Below are positions 47,286-62,884 of a DNA stretch of 64,000 bases, piece after piece. The number at the start of each line of letters is the position of its first letter. Position 1 is the stretch's first letter. Made by a program: the position numbers and the translations under genes. The notes beneath the pieces were generated by a model. It saw only the letters and a program-made list of their open reading frames with translations. It was not told the DNA's origin and made no database searches. The stretch comes from Microbacterium sp. BH-3-3-3. Its GTDB lineage: Bacteria; Actinomycetota; Actinomycetes; Actinomycetales; Microbacteriaceae. Location: the NCBI RefSeq assembly GCF_001792815.1, contig NZ_CP017674.1:1364001-1428000 (forward strand), written 5' to 3'.

Positions 47286-48418
47286 CACAGCACCCCCGTG
47301 GCGTAGAGCGCGGCCACGGCGACGGCGCCCGCGGTCACGAGCGTGGCGCCGGCCAGCACCCAGGGCAGCACCCGGTACGTCGGCGAGGAGGGAGAGGCGA
47401 TGTCGGTGTCCTCGTCGCGCGCGAGGCCCGCCATGCCCGACGCGCCGCGGACCTTGCGGGATCCCTCGCGCTCGAGGCGGGAGCGCACCGGCCCGCGCTG
47501 GGTGGCGTCGGCGAAGTCGACCGTGCGCGCACCGGACGTCCACTCGGCCGCCGGCACCTCGAGCGGGGTCGCCGGTGATCCGAGCTCGGACTGCACCCGC
47601 TGCAGGGCCTCGCCGAACGCGCGGGCGCTGGGCTGGCGATCACCGGGGTTGCGCGACATCGCCGTCGCCAGCACCGCCTGCAGCGAGGGCGGGACGTCGG
47701 TGCGCGAGATGTCGGTGTACGTCGCCCGGGCGATGCGGCGGCGCAGCTGCTCGCGCGAGTTCTGCCCGCGCTCGCGGCGCTCGAAGGGGCTGTGCCCCGC
47801 CAGCAGCGAGTACACGGTGGCCCCGAGGCTCCACACCTCGCTCGCGACGGTTCCGGCGGTCTGCTCCGCGACCACCTCGGGAGCGCTCCATGGCACCGAC
47901 ATCGCCAGCATCTCGTCGGCACCGTGCGGCGCGAGCGACGACGAGATGCCGAAGTCGGCGAGCACCGGGGCACCGAACGTGGTGACGAGGATGTTGCTGG
48001 GCTTGACGTCGCGGTGGATGAGCCCGGCGTGGTGGGCCGACTCGAGGGCTCCCGCCATGCGCACCCCGATCGAGAGCACCTCGGCCACGGGCATGCGCTC
48101 GACGCGGTAGCGCTGCGCCAGCGACCCCGGGCAGAACTCCATGACGATGTAGGGCCGCCCGTCGGCGGAGATGCCCGCCTGGTAGACGGTCACGATCGAC
48201 GGGTGCGCCGACAGGTGCGCGAGCACGTCGGCTTCGGCGTTGAACATGCGCAGCAGGTCGGCGTCGCGCGCATCGCTGGGCAGGACCTTGACCGCGACGT
48301 CGCGGCGGGGCATGTCCTGCCCGTAGAGGAAGACGTCGGCGAAGCCGCCCGAGCCGAGCGGGCGGATGTAGGCCAGCCCGGGCAGGATGGGCGGCGACGA
48401 CGGAAGCCGCTGCGGCAT
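47285..48418 (-). CDS. Membrane-anchored Ser/Thr protein kinase without PASTA domains
   Basis: A 377-residue Hanks-type kinase. The catalytic domain (about 12-270) has GSGGFADVFLYGQ, VAVKVL, HRDVKPSNIL, ADFGISS and SAPEVV. The juxtamembrane part carries acidic-Thr sequences (DEDTDIASPSS). One helix (VLPWVLAGATLVTAGAVAV) sits at the extreme C-terminus with almost nothing outside, so no ligand-binding domain is present. The ATG at 48418 is preceded by GGGAGGGGG. It is first in a seven-gene operon that also has an FHA reader and a Thr-repeat protein, its likely partners. No PP2C phosphatase is seen in the operon. Confidence 0.88.
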   Translation of the reverse strand: MPQRLPSSPPILPGLAYIRPLGSGGFADVFLYGQDMPRRDVAVKVLPSDARDADLLRMFNAEADVLAHLSAHPSIVTVYQAGISADGRPYIVMEFCPGSLAQRYRVERMPVAEVLSIGVRMAGALESAHHAGLIHRDVKPSNILVTTFGAPVLADFGISSSLAPHGADEMLAMSVPWSAPEVVAEQTAGTVASEVWSLGATVYSLLAGHSPFERRERGQNSREQLRRRIARATYTDISRTDVPPSLQAVLATAMSRNPGDRQPSARAFGEALQRVQSELGSPATPLEVPAAEWTSGARTVDFADATQRGPVRSRLEREGSRKVRGASGMAGLARDEDTDIASPSSPTYRVLPWVLAGATLVTAGAVAVAALYATGVL

Positions 48419-48471
48419 CGAGCCCCCTCCCGGACGACGCGCCCGCGACTCAGCGGGCGGACAACTGGAGC

Positions 48472-48493
48472 ATGCTAACAAAAGCGCCTTTGT
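48472..48493 (-). promoter_or_regulatory. Kinase operon promoter candidate with operator-like palindrome
   Basis: TAGCAT (48472-48477, minus strand) is a fair -10, with a start site near 48465 and a leader of about 47 bases. Directly behind it the spacer contains acaaa-a-gcgc-c-tttgt (48478-48493), a near-perfect palindrome in the position where a repressor would block RNA polymerase. The -35 (GGGGCA) is poor. Confidence 0.4.
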
Positions 48494-48584
48494 GTGCCCC
48501 GCAGCTTGTCCCCACCACCCCTCCCCCACAGGGCGGAGGCGAGCGCTCCGACCGGCTCGGGGATCGTTTCCCGAGCCCCGAGAT

Positions 48585-49247
48585 TCAGGATGCCGAGGGG
48601 CCCGGTTCGCGCGGATCGAACGGGGCGTCGAGCGAACGCGTCAGGTCGTCGAGCATCGCGGCGATCTGCGGTTCCACGTATTCGGCGACCGCCGCCTGGA
48701 TGCGCAGCCGATGGTGCAGCAACACCGTGCACACCTCGCGACCGATCATGTTGGCGTAGTCGTCGGCGAGCCCCACTTCTTGCCGCAGCGCCGCCTTCGC
48801 GGCATCCGACAGCGGGGGCAGGACCGGAAGCGACGCCTCCTCTTCGGCGGCCAGGCCCGTCAGCGTGAACAGGAACGGTGAACCCGGCTCCGGGTCGGGA
48901 TCGAGCGGCATCCCCTCGAACTCCGGCTCGAGCCCCTCGGCCGGCCGATACGACCGCCGCCGGTTGCGATCGGCCTGCTGATCGAGCTCGTTCTGCAGCA
49001 TGGGGAGGTTTCGGGCGGTGTAGTCGGCGACCGCGTGATCGACGATGGCCTTCACCCGCGTCGACAGGCCGTGCTGCACCCCGTGGGGCACGTCGGACCC
49101 GAGTCCGGCCGCCGAGAGCACGGGCGAACCGAAACAGCGACGGCACGGGGCGACCCGGCCGCGGTGATGGGCGGGCTCCCACCGGGGCAGCCAACGCAGC
49201 CAGGCATCCACCGCCTGACCGACCTGGCTTTCGAGCGACCGCTCCAC
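48585..49247 (-). CDS. Conserved-type hypothetical protein with a CxxC pair
   Basis: A 220-residue soluble protein. Near the N-terminus VAPCRRCFGSPV has one Cys-x-x-Cys pair, possibly half of a metal site. The middle is acidic and Pro-rich (EGMPLDPDPEPGSPF). The C-terminal ~90 residues look helical (LSDAAKAALRQEVGLADDYANMIG; AVAEYVEPQIAAMLDDLTRSL). No family is recognised. The GTG at 49247 is used: AGGGG is close upstream, and TAGCGT at 49255-49260 sits seven bases before it, so the mRNA may be nearly leaderless. It stands just upstream of the kinase operon in the same direction. Confidence 0.6.
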   Translation of the reverse strand: MERSLESQVGQAVDAWLRWLPRWEPAHHRGRVAPCRRCFGSPVLSAAGLGSDVPHGVQHGLSTRVKAIVDHAVADYTARNLPMLQNELDQQADRNRRRSYRPAEGLEPEFEGMPLDPDPEPGSPFLFTLTGLAAEEEASLPVLPPLSDAAKAALRQEVGLADDYANMIGREVCTVLLHHRLRIQAAVAEYVEPQIAAMLDDLTRSLDAPFDPREPGPSAS

Positions 49248-49254
49248 GGCCCCT

Positions 49255-49260
49255 ACGCTA
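49255..49260 (-). promoter_or_regulatory. Candidate -10 element close to the start at 49247
   Basis: TAGCGT on the minus strand, seven bases before GTG 49247, fits a leaderless or very short-leader promoter. The -35 is not evident. Confidence 0.35.
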
Positions 49261-49350
49261 GTGCGACACGCCCGGAGAAGTCAGGATGCCGCGACCGGGC
49301 GCGTCGGCATCCCCGGGCGGCACGAGAGGCCCGCCCCGGTCGTCGACGTG

Positions 49351-49833
49351 TCAGGGCGTCTCGTCGTCGTCTTCCCAGCGCCACCGCGGGCCGTTCGACC
49401 GCGAGCGGACGAGCAGCACCCCGAACAGACCCGCCAGCAGGCCCGCACCCGCGACGACCGCACCCGGGAAGCCGAGGGCGACGCTGCCGGCGGCGGCGAG
49501 CCCGCGGGCGGGGTCGGCACCCCCGACGATCGCGCCGACGACGATCCCGAGCACCTCGCCGACGTAGGCACCGACCGCACAGGGCACCGCCGTCAGGTAC
49601 CCCGGCGGGTCGGCGCGCAGGCCCCACCACAGCACGCCGGCGAACGCCAGCAGCGCCAGCAGCTGCCCGATCACGCCGGGGATCGCGCCGAGCCCGCGCA
49701 CGGGGATGACGTCGGCGTCGAGCACGAGGCTCATGACACCGAGCCCGCCGATCGACAACGCGATGAACGTCACCGACGCGAAAACGACCGCGACCGGCGG
49801 GGTCACCCCGGCCGGTCGCGGTTCGTTCGTCAT
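49351..49833 (-). CDS. Hypothetical membrane protein
   Basis: A 160-residue protein with four hydrophobic segments (about residues 14-34, 46-64, 75-100 and 115-138) and a short basic/acidic tail (SRSNGPRWRWEDDDETP). No family is recognised; the topology resembles small DUF-type actinobacterial proteins such as histidinol dehydrogenase-linked membrane proteins, but that is weak. The ATG at 49833 lies eight bases after the stop of the upstream gene, so the two are probably one transcript. No good ribosome-binding site is visible. Confidence 0.55.
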   Translation of the reverse strand: MTNEPRPAGVTPPVAVVFASVTFIALSIGGLGVMSLVLDADVIPVRGLGAIPGVIGQLLALLAFAGVLWWGLRADPPGYLTAVPCAVGAYVGEVLGIVVGAIVGGADPARGLAAAGSVALGFPGAVVAGAGLLAGLFGVLLVRSRSNGPRWRWEDDDETP

Positions 49834-49841
49834 GGCATCCG

Positions 49842-50966
49842 TCAGCCCGCGAGCTGGGGACCCGCTTCGAGCGTGCGCTCGTACTCGCGCTGCGCCTCGG
49901 CGTTGATCTCGGTGACGCGGCGACCGCGCGCGGCGACCCACGCGCCGAACCAGATCGTCAGCTCACGGCCGAGCACGAAGGCGACGATGGCCAGGGGCAC
50001 CAGCGCGTTGTCGCGGAGAAGTTCGGCCGACGCGCGCGCGGTGACCATCCAGAACGGGGCGGCCAGCAGCACGCCGAGCAGGTGCCCGAGCCAGGCGATG
50101 ACGCCCACGACGAGGCCCCAGACGACCCAGTGCCCCCAGCGTCCGCGGTTGATGAGCGCGCCGAGGAACCAGAAACCGAAGTAGAACGCGACGGTCGGCA
50201 CCCACAGGCCCCAGGTGGCCAGCGTCGACAGCGCGGCCTGGCCGAGGTCGGCGACCTGCACGTCACCGGTCAGCAGACGCAGCCCGAGCGTGGCCGCCAG
50301 GTACAGCACGGCGAAGACGAGGGCGGCGAGCAGGCCGATCGCGCCGGCCGCGCCGCGGTTGCCGCGCGGGCGGGGCGCCTCAGGTGCCTGCACGAAGATG
50401 GGCTGAGGGCCCCCGACGACGCGGGTGGGCTCGTCGGCGACGGAGGACGCGACGGGGGTGGTCGCCGCGGTGGCGGCGCCGGCGGCGGTGACCCCCGCGG
50501 CGGCGGGATACGCCGTCGTGCGGTCATCGTCGTACCGGGGCGCCTCGGTGGTGGGCGTCGTGTCGGACGTGCGCGAGGTCGGGGTGGGCTCCGGCTCGGC
50601 CGACGCGGCGTAGGCGGCCCAGCGGGCGTCTTCGTCGTCGAGGTCGCTGGAGGACGAACCGGCGGATGCCGACGCGGTCACCGGCTCGACCGGAGACGCG
50701 TCATGCACCACCGGGGCGGGGTGTTCGCCCCGCGCCGACGAGTCGCCGGCGTCCTGGTGCTCGACCGGGGCGTGCTGGCTGAGGGAGGTGGCGTCGCGCT
50801 CGTGCGCCTCGCGCTCGTCCCAGGCGGCCTCGGCGACCGCTGGGTCGACCGCGTCACGACGGGCGGCTTCGGCATCGGCGAGGCCTTCGTGGGCCTGCCC
50901 GACGACGTCGCGCGGCTCATCCTTGGGCTCGTCGACGGGGTTGCCGTACGACTGGTGGTCGCTCAT
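49842..50966 (-). CDS. Hypothetical membrane protein with long disordered N-terminus
   Basis: A 374-residue protein. The first ~200 residues are acidic, Ala/Ser/Thr/Pro-rich and predicted disordered, with Thr in acidic surroundings (YDDDRTTAYP; DEPTRVVGGPQP) as in the kinase-operon proteins. Residues about 205-335 hold four helices, and a basic amphipathic C-terminus follows (RRVTEINAEAQREYERTLEAG). GAGGAG precedes ATG 50966. No family is recognised. It could be another kinase substrate, but only motif resemblance supports this. Confidence 0.55.
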   Translation of the reverse strand: MSDHQSYGNPVDEPKDEPRDVVGQAHEGLADAEAARRDAVDPAVAEAAWDEREAHERDATSLSQHAPVEHQDAGDSSARGEHPAPVVHDASPVEPVTASASAGSSSSDLDDEDARWAAYAASAEPEPTPTSRTSDTTPTTEAPRYDDDRTTAYPAAAGVTAAGAATAATTPVASSVADEPTRVVGGPQPIFVQAPEAPRPRGNRGAAGAIGLLAALVFAVLYLAATLGLRLLTGDVQVADLGQAALSTLATWGLWVPTVAFYFGFWFLGALINRGRWGHWVVWGLVVGVIAWLGHLLGVLLAAPFWMVTARASAELLRDNALVPLAIVAFVLGRELTIWFGAWVAARGRRVTEINAEAQREYERTLEAGPQLAG

Positions 50967-51051
50967 CGGTGTCTCCTCACGCGGTGCTTGCGGCGCAAGG
51001 CTATCCCGGGCACCGCGCCCGAGCGCGCAGGCGTGCCGTGCGATCCGCGTC

Positions 51052-51080
51052 TCGACCGTGTCTGCGGCGGCGCTTAGGGT
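51052..51080 (+). promoter_or_regulatory. Leaderless promoter candidate for the lipoprotein gene
   Basis: TCGACC (51052-51057), a 17-base spacer, then TAGGGT (51075-51080), then six bases to the ATG at 51087. No ribosome-binding site is present. Spacing and hexamers fit an actinobacterial leaderless promoter. Confidence 0.5.
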
Positions 51081-51086
51081 GTTCCC

Positions 51087-51719
51087 ATGCCCCGTCGCCC
51101 GTTCCTCCAGGTCGCCACCGTCGCGGTGATCGGCATCGCCGCGCTGGCACTCAGCGCGTGCGCCCCCGAGACCGGCGGCGACGCCGCGCCCGCGAGCCCC
51201 AGCGCCGCGGCGACGAGCGCGAGCCCGACACCGATCCCCACGATCACCCCGTCGGCGAAACCCGTGACCCTTCCCACCGACTGCCGCGCCCTGCTGTCGG
51301 CCGACGTGCTGGCCCAGCTCGGATCCACGCCGCTGAACGATCCGGCGGCCGGCCCCTCGGGCACGCTCGACGACGGCACCCTCGTGTGCATCTGGCGCGA
51401 CCCCGCCGCCGACACCACGGGACTCGTCACCCGCATCTCGGCGATGGACCGCGGACCCGCCCTCGACATGTTGAACGACCTCGTGGCCACGCAGGGCTTC
51501 AGTTGCTACACGCCCGACGACGGCACGCGCTGCGAGAAGACCTGGATCAACGACACCTACCCCGTCAACGACGGCCGCACCCTCTTCTGGCGCGACGGCG
51601 TGCTCATCGACACCCAGTACTCGAACCTTGCCCCCACGGGCTACACGGCGAGCGTCATCGCCTCGATCTTCCCCGCGGCGACCCCGTCGCCCACGGCATC
51701 CCCCTCACCGTCCGCCTGA
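51087..51719 (+). CDS. Secreted lipoprotein, paralogue of the converging gene
   Basis: A 210-residue lipoprotein. The signal peptide ends in the lipobox LALSACAPE (Cys about residue 28), followed by a Ser/Pro/Thr linker. The mature domain has Cys in TDCRALL, TLVCIWRD, QGFSCYTPDDGTRCEKTW and the ending TGYTASVIASIFP. This layout is shared with the protein encoded at 51746-52342. It is likely anchored to the outer face of the membrane. No family function is known to me. Confidence 0.7.
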   Translation: MPRRPFLQVATVAVIGIAALALSACAPETGGDAAPASPSAAATSASPTPIPTITPSAKPVTLPTDCRALLSADVLAQLGSTPLNDPAAGPSGTLDDGTLVCIWRDPAADTTGLVTRISAMDRGPALDMLNDLVATQGFSCYTPDDGTRCEKTWINDTYPVNDGRTLFWRDGVLIDTQYSNLAPTGYTASVIASIFPAATPSPTASPSPSA

Positions 51720-51745
51720 GCGCCCCCTTCGCGCACGGAGAAGTA

Positions 51746-52342
51746 CTACTCGCCGAAGGCGTGGGATGCCACGATCGCGGCGTAGTCGGTCGGCATCCAC
51801 CCCGAGAGGGTCGATGAGACCCAGCGGTCCGCGCGCAGGTCGTGCACCTCGACGAGATCCCCCACCTGCCGCTCGCAGTGCGTCGCGGCCTCGACGGTCT
51901 CGCAGTCGAAGCCCTGTGCCGTCAAGACGGCGGGCACGGCCGTCGCCGCCTCGGGCGTGACGGTCGACACGGTCGTCTCGACGAAGCGTCCGCTCTCGCC
52001 CCGCCAGTGGCACGTCACCACGACGGTGGGAGACGCCGCCGCCACGGCCTCGGGCGTCGACAGCGCCGGCGTGCGCCGCTGGGACAGCAGGGCTTCGGGC
52101 GACCAGACCAGCGACGACCAGAGGGGCTGCGAGTACAGATGCCGACAGTCTTCCGCGGGCCCGACCGGCTCGGGAGCGGCGGCGGGCGAGGACGAAGTGG
52201 CGGCGCGGAGGGTGTCGCCGACGAACGTGACGAGCGCGGGGACCCCGGGGGCCGCGAGCACGAAGAGCGCGGCGACGGCGGCCGCCGACAGCAGTCCGGC
52301 CGGCCATGCGAGCCAGAGGCTCCGCCCCCCGATTCGAGCCAT
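51746..52342 (-). CDS. Membrane-anchored protein, paralogue of the converging lipoprotein
   Basis: A 198-residue protein with an N-terminal helix (about residues 9-42) and an extracytoplasmic domain. It parallels the lipoprotein at 51087-51719: EDCRHLY, VVVTCHWRGE, QGFDCETVEAATHCERQV and TDYAAIVASHAFG, with all four Cys in step. It lacks a lipobox, so it uses an uncleaved anchor. The ATG at 52342 has AGGAGG at perfect spacing; an upstream in-frame extension to 52495 has none. The two genes converge with 26 bases between stops. Confidence 0.65.
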   Translation of the reverse strand: MARIGGRSLWLAWPAGLLSAAAVAALFVLAAPGVPALVTFVGDTLRAATSSSPAAAPEPVGPAEDCRHLYSQPLWSSLVWSPEALLSQRRTPALSTPEAVAAASPTVVVTCHWRGESGRFVETTVSTVTPEAATAVPAVLTAQGFDCETVEAATHCERQVGDLVEVHDLRADRWVSSTLSGWMPTDYAAIVASHAFGE

Positions 52343-52516
52343 TCGTTCCTCCTCGACCACGGTAGGCGCACTCCCCCCGCCGAAGCGGTCCTCGACACGC
52401 CGTGGGAGCGCGCCCGACCCGCGTGCGCTTTCACACCGACGGAACGGGGCGCGGTCGCGACGGCCGCCGTGCGCGGACATGATCCGGTCGCGCACGCCAT
52501 CCTCGCCGACACGACG

Positions 52517-52544
52517 AAGGCCCCCGGCGTGCGCCGGGGGCCTT
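52517..52544 (-). terminator. Second hairpin downstream of rpoC
   Basis: aaggcccccggc pairs with gccgggggcctt, 12 base pairs, around a GTGC loop. It lies 44 bases past the rpoC stop. The U-tract is poor, but the stem is strong and sits behind another hairpin (52556-52581). Confidence 0.65.
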
Positions 52545-52555
52545 CGGGGGAATCA

Positions 52556-52581
52556 GGATGCCGCACCGAGGTGCGGCATCC
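52556..52581 (-). terminator. First hairpin downstream of rpoC
   Basis: ggatgccgcacc (52556-52567) is the exact complement of ggtgcggcatcc (52570-52581), with only two bases between the arms. It starts six bases past the rpoC stop on the minus strand. Together with the next hairpin it forms a tandem end to the rpoBC transcript. Confidence 0.6.
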
Positions 52582-52587
52582 GTCGAT

Positions 52588-56463
<3,876 letters not shown>

Positions 56464-56519
56464 TGGTTCTCCTGTGTCGGAATTCTCTGAAATCTGAGCT
56501 GGGTCGCTGAGCTAGGAGC

Positions 56520-60017
<3,498 letters not shown>

Positions 60018-60184
60018 GGGAATAACCTCCAGAAGCCCGGGCGAGGGGCTCGTGATTCCTTGTCGTCAGGTGGAGTGCGTTCCTGCCCCGAAAACCCACC
60101 GTCGCACACCGCGATGAAGCGGGGACGGGCAGGCTCAGCCGACCACCATATGAGGGCAGGGGGAATCGAGGAGCGCAAAGTCCA

Positions 60185-60213
60185 AGCATACGCGGGAGGA
60201 CGCGCCGTGTCCA
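60185..60213 (-). promoter_or_regulatory. rpoB promoter candidate
   Basis: TGGACA (60208-60213, five of six to the -35 consensus), a 17-base spacer, then TATGCT (60185-60190). A start site near 60178 gives a leader of about 160 bases before the TTG start of rpoB. Confidence 0.6.
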
Positions 60214-60222
60214 GTCCGATTC

Positions 60223-60251
60223 TTGACGACCTCGCGCGCCTGCGGTATAAA
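60223..60251 (+). promoter_or_regulatory. Near-consensus promoter pointing antisense into pxpB-pxpC
   Basis: TTGACG (60223-60228), a 17-base spacer, then TATAAA (60246-60251): ten of twelve bases match the primary-sigma consensus. It stands back-to-back with the rpoB promoter, with nine bases between the two -35 boxes. All genes to the right for the next 2.3 kb are on the other strand, so any transcript would be antisense to the 3' end of pxpB-pxpC. Confidence 0.5.
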
Positions 60252-60288
60252 CGCGCACGCCTGTTCGGCGGGGCCGCCGGATCGGCGG

Positions 60289-61896
60289 TCAGGCACGCCG
60301 GAATCGCACGGCATCACCCGGCCGCGCCTGCGCCAGCGCGTCGAGCGCGGCATCCGTCACCGCGGCGATCACGGGGTATCCCCCGGTCACCGGACCGTCG
60401 GCGAGCAGCACCACCGGTCGTCCGTGCGGCGGCACCTGGATCGCGCCGGGGCGCATCCCCTCACTGGGCAGCTCGTCGTGACGCGTGCGCTCCAGCGGGG
60501 GTCCGTCGAGACGCATGCCCACGCGATCGGAGTGGGTCGACACGGTCCACTCCGCATCGGCCAGCGTCGACCACGCCGAGGGAGCGAACCAGTCGGCGCG
60601 GGGACCGGCGGTGATGCGCACGTCGATCACGGCCGGCGGCACCGACCACGGGAACGCGTCGACGACCGGGATCGGGGATGCCGGGTCCCCCGCGCGAACG
60701 ACCTCACCCGCGCGGAGAGGCGCGGGGCCGAGCCCGGCCAGCACGTCGGTCGCGCGCGAGCCCAGCGCCACCGGCGCAACGATGCCGCCCCGCACGGCGA
60801 GGTAGCAGCGCAGCCCGGCGCGGACGGCCCCGATGTGCAGCTCGGCTCCGGCGGGCACGAGCACCGGCGCGTAGGCATCCGCGGTCCTCCCGTCGACGCG
60901 CACCTCGGCGAACGCGCCCGTGACGCATACCCACGTGTCGCTCTCGGCCCGGGCGCCGAAGCCGCCGAGAGCGATCTCGAGGCCCGCGGCACCCTCGTCG
61001 TTGCCGACGAGGCGGTTGGCGATGCGGAGCGCGGCGCGATCCAACGCACCCGAACGCGCGACGCCGAGGGCGGCGCGGCCGGGTCGACCCAGGTCCTGCA
61101 CGGTGGTGAAACCGCCGGGGGCGAGCACGCGGAGGGCGGGCGGGGAGTCCGCCTCCGGCGTGGGGCGAAGGGAGGGCGAGGGGTGAGGGGAGGGCGCGGA
61201 GTCGGCATCCCCTCCTCCGCTCGTCCCTCGCCCTCCGCTCGACCTCGATCCCGGCGCGGGGGGTGCGGCGATGACGACGCGGGCGCGCTGCGCCACGAAT
61301 CGCACGCGCGACCGGGGTGGGAGGAGCACCGGGTCGGCGGCATCCGGATCGAACAGCACGGCGTCGGTCGAGGCGATCAGGCGCCACCCGCCGGGGGTCT
61401 CGCGCGGATACGCTCCGCTGAACTCCGCGGCCAGACCCACCGCCCCCGCGGGCACGCGGGTGCGCGGCTGCGCCAGGCGCGGCACGTCGAACGGCCAATC
61501 GGCGCTGACGAGGTAGGCGAACCCGGGGGCGAAGCCCGTGAACGCCACCGTCCACTCCACCCCGGTGTGGTGGGCCACCAGAGCGGCGACGGGGATGCCG
61601 AGGAGCGCGGCGGTGTCGTCGAGGTCGTCGCCGTCGTAGCGCACCGGCACCTCGACGAGGGGGCCGGGTGCGACGGCATCCGGGGTCGTGCCGGCGGCGG
61701 AGCGGATCCAGGAGCGGACGGCGTCGACCGACGTGCGAGCGGGATCGAAGCCCACGAGGACGGTCCGCGCGGCGGGGACGAGCTCGTCGACGCCGGCGGG
61801 CGGGTCGGCGGCGAGGGCGGCGTGGAGCGCCAGGACCGCGGCCAGGTCGGCGACCTCGGCGAGCACGGCCCGCTCCCCCATCGGCCGGAGCGTCAC
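60289..61896 (-). CDS. pxpB/pxpC: 5-oxoprolinase subunits PxpB and PxpC fused
   Basis: A 535-residue fusion of the two subunits that, with PxpA, hydrolyse 5-oxoproline to glutamate using ATP. The PxpB (KipI-like) half spans about residues 1-215, with HHTGVEWTVAFTGFAPGFAY, VPAGAVGLAAEFSGAYP and SPGGW-type GGWRLI. A low-complexity Ser/Gly/Pro linker follows (to about 265). The PxpC (KipA/biotin-carboxylase-like) half has GGFTTVQDLGRPG, GVARSGALDRAALRIANRLVGN and ADGPVTGGYPVIA. The GTG at 61896 overlaps the pxpA stop. It may alternatively act in a related amide hydrolysis, but the full three-part set supports 5-oxoprolinase. Confidence 0.85.
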   Translation of the reverse strand: MTLRPMGERAVLAEVADLAAVLALHAALAADPPAGVDELVPAARTVLVGFDPARTSVDAVRSWIRSAAGTTPDAVAPGPLVEVPVRYDGDDLDDTAALLGIPVAALVAHHTGVEWTVAFTGFAPGFAYLVSADWPFDVPRLAQPRTRVPAGAVGLAAEFSGAYPRETPGGWRLIASTDAVLFDPDAADPVLLPPRSRVRFVAQRARVVIAAPPAPGSRSSGGRGTSGGGDADSAPSPHPSPSLRPTPEADSPPALRVLAPGGFTTVQDLGRPGRAALGVARSGALDRAALRIANRLVGNDEGAAGLEIALGGFGARAESDTWVCVTGAFAEVRVDGRTADAYAPVLVPAGAELHIGAVRAGLRCYLAVRGGIVAPVALGSRATDVLAGLGPAPLRAGEVVRAGDPASPIPVVDAFPWSVPPAVIDVRITAGPRADWFAPSAWSTLADAEWTVSTHSDRVGMRLDGPPLERTRHDELPSEGMRPGAIQVPPHGRPVVLLADGPVTGGYPVIAAVTDAALDALAQARPGDAVRFRRA

Positions 61897-62645
61897 CACG
61901 GCGCGCGCACCTCGATGCCCGCGGCGTCGAGGGTCCCGCGCACCGCCTGGGCCATCGCGACCGCCGAGGGGGTGTCGCCGTGCAGGCACAGCGAGGCCGC
62001 ATCGACCGCGATGCGCGTGCCGTCGACGGCCACGACCTCGCCCTCGCGCACCAGACGCAACGCCCGCTCGGCGACGAGCGCGGGGTCGTCGACGAGCGCC
62101 CCCGGTTCCCCGCGGGGCACGAGCTGCCCGTGGGCGGTGTACCCGCGGTCGAGGAACGCCTCGCGCACGAAGGGCAGTCCCGCCGCTGCCGCGGCCTCGG
62201 CGATCGCCCCCGCAAGACCCAGCATCGGCAGGGCGCGGCCGAGCCGGGCAGAGAGGTCGGCGACCGCGGCGACGACGGCTCCGGCCTGCGAGGCGTCGTC
62301 GATCACCGCGTGGTACAGCGCCCCGTGCGGTTTGACGTAGCGCAGGTCGGCACCGGCCGCGGCGAGCGCGTCGAGCTGGGCGGCGATGCTCGCCCGGAGG
62401 TCGTCCGGGGCGGGGTCGCGCCGGACACGGCCGAAGTTCGCGCGGTCGTCGTACGAGGGATGCGCGCCGACCGCGACACCGAACCGTGCCGCCCGTTCGA
62501 CCGAGGCGCGCATGGAGGCGGCGTCTCCGGCGTGCCCCCCGCAGGCGACGTTGGCGCTGGAGACGACGGCGAACATGGCGTCGTCGTCGGCGGTCGGCAT
62601 CCCGTCGACGGTCTCGCCGAGGTCGGCGTTGAGGTCCACGCGCAT
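61893..62645 (-). CDS. pxpA: 5-oxoprolinase subunit PxpA (LamB/YcsF family)
   Basis: A 250-residue LamB/YcsF-family protein, the ATP-dependent partner of PxpB-PxpC. Signature residues: MRVDLNADLGET, ANVACGGHAGD, VAVGAHPSYDDRANFGR, VKPHGALYH and LCLHGDTPSAV, with the conserved Asp, His and Glu all present. The ATG at 62645 has no clear ribosome-binding site, but TACGGT sits six bases upstream as in a leaderless promoter. The frame is open upstream but Arg-rich and non-homologous in look. Confidence 0.9.
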   Translation of the reverse strand: MRVDLNADLGETVDGMPTADDDAMFAVVSSANVACGGHAGDAASMRASVERAARFGVAVGAHPSYDDRANFGRVRRDPAPDDLRASIAAQLDALAAAGADLRYVKPHGALYHAVIDDASQAGAVVAAVADLSARLGRALPMLGLAGAIAEAAAAAGLPFVREAFLDRGYTAHGQLVPRGEPGALVDDPALVAERALRLVREGEVVAVDGTRIAVDAASLCLHGDTPSAVAMAQAVRGTLDAAGIEVRAPW

Positions 62646-62651
62646 GGAGCC

Positions 62652-62657
62652 ACCGTA
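62652..62657 (-). promoter_or_regulatory. Candidate -10 element for a leaderless pxpA message
   Basis: TACGGT on the minus strand ends six bases before ATG 62645. No -35 is recognisable in the very G/C-rich upstream sequence. Confidence 0.4.
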
Positions 62658-62884
62658 ACGCCGCGATGCGCGCGCGCGAGGGTCGGCGGCGCGGGGCGGC
62701 GCGGCCCGTCGCCGACGTTGCCGGCGCGCGGCGCGCACAGCTCCTGCGCCGTCCGTGCGGCGGACGCACACCGACGGTGAGCGGGCGCATCCGCCTGAGT
62801 CGTGCGGATCCGAGCGCGTTACGGGGGTGTGACGATCGGGCGGAGGGGGTGGGCAGAACGGGCGGCGCGGGCGAGGATGGTGGG

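Larger units (their letters stand above)
60018..60288. other. rpoB leader and promoter region
   Basis: Non-coding stretch between the pxpB-pxpC stop and rpoB. It holds the two promoters noted separately, the rpoB leader, and G/C inverted repeats just after the pxpB-pxpC stop (ccgcc-ggatc-ggcgg near 60280) that may end that transcript. Confidence 0.5.

Noticed and set aside
43140..47306. A 1388-codon plus-strand frame across the giant surface-protein gene
   Set aside because: Antisense shadow; the minus frame has a signal peptide, domain repeats and an overlapping operon context, the plus frame has none.
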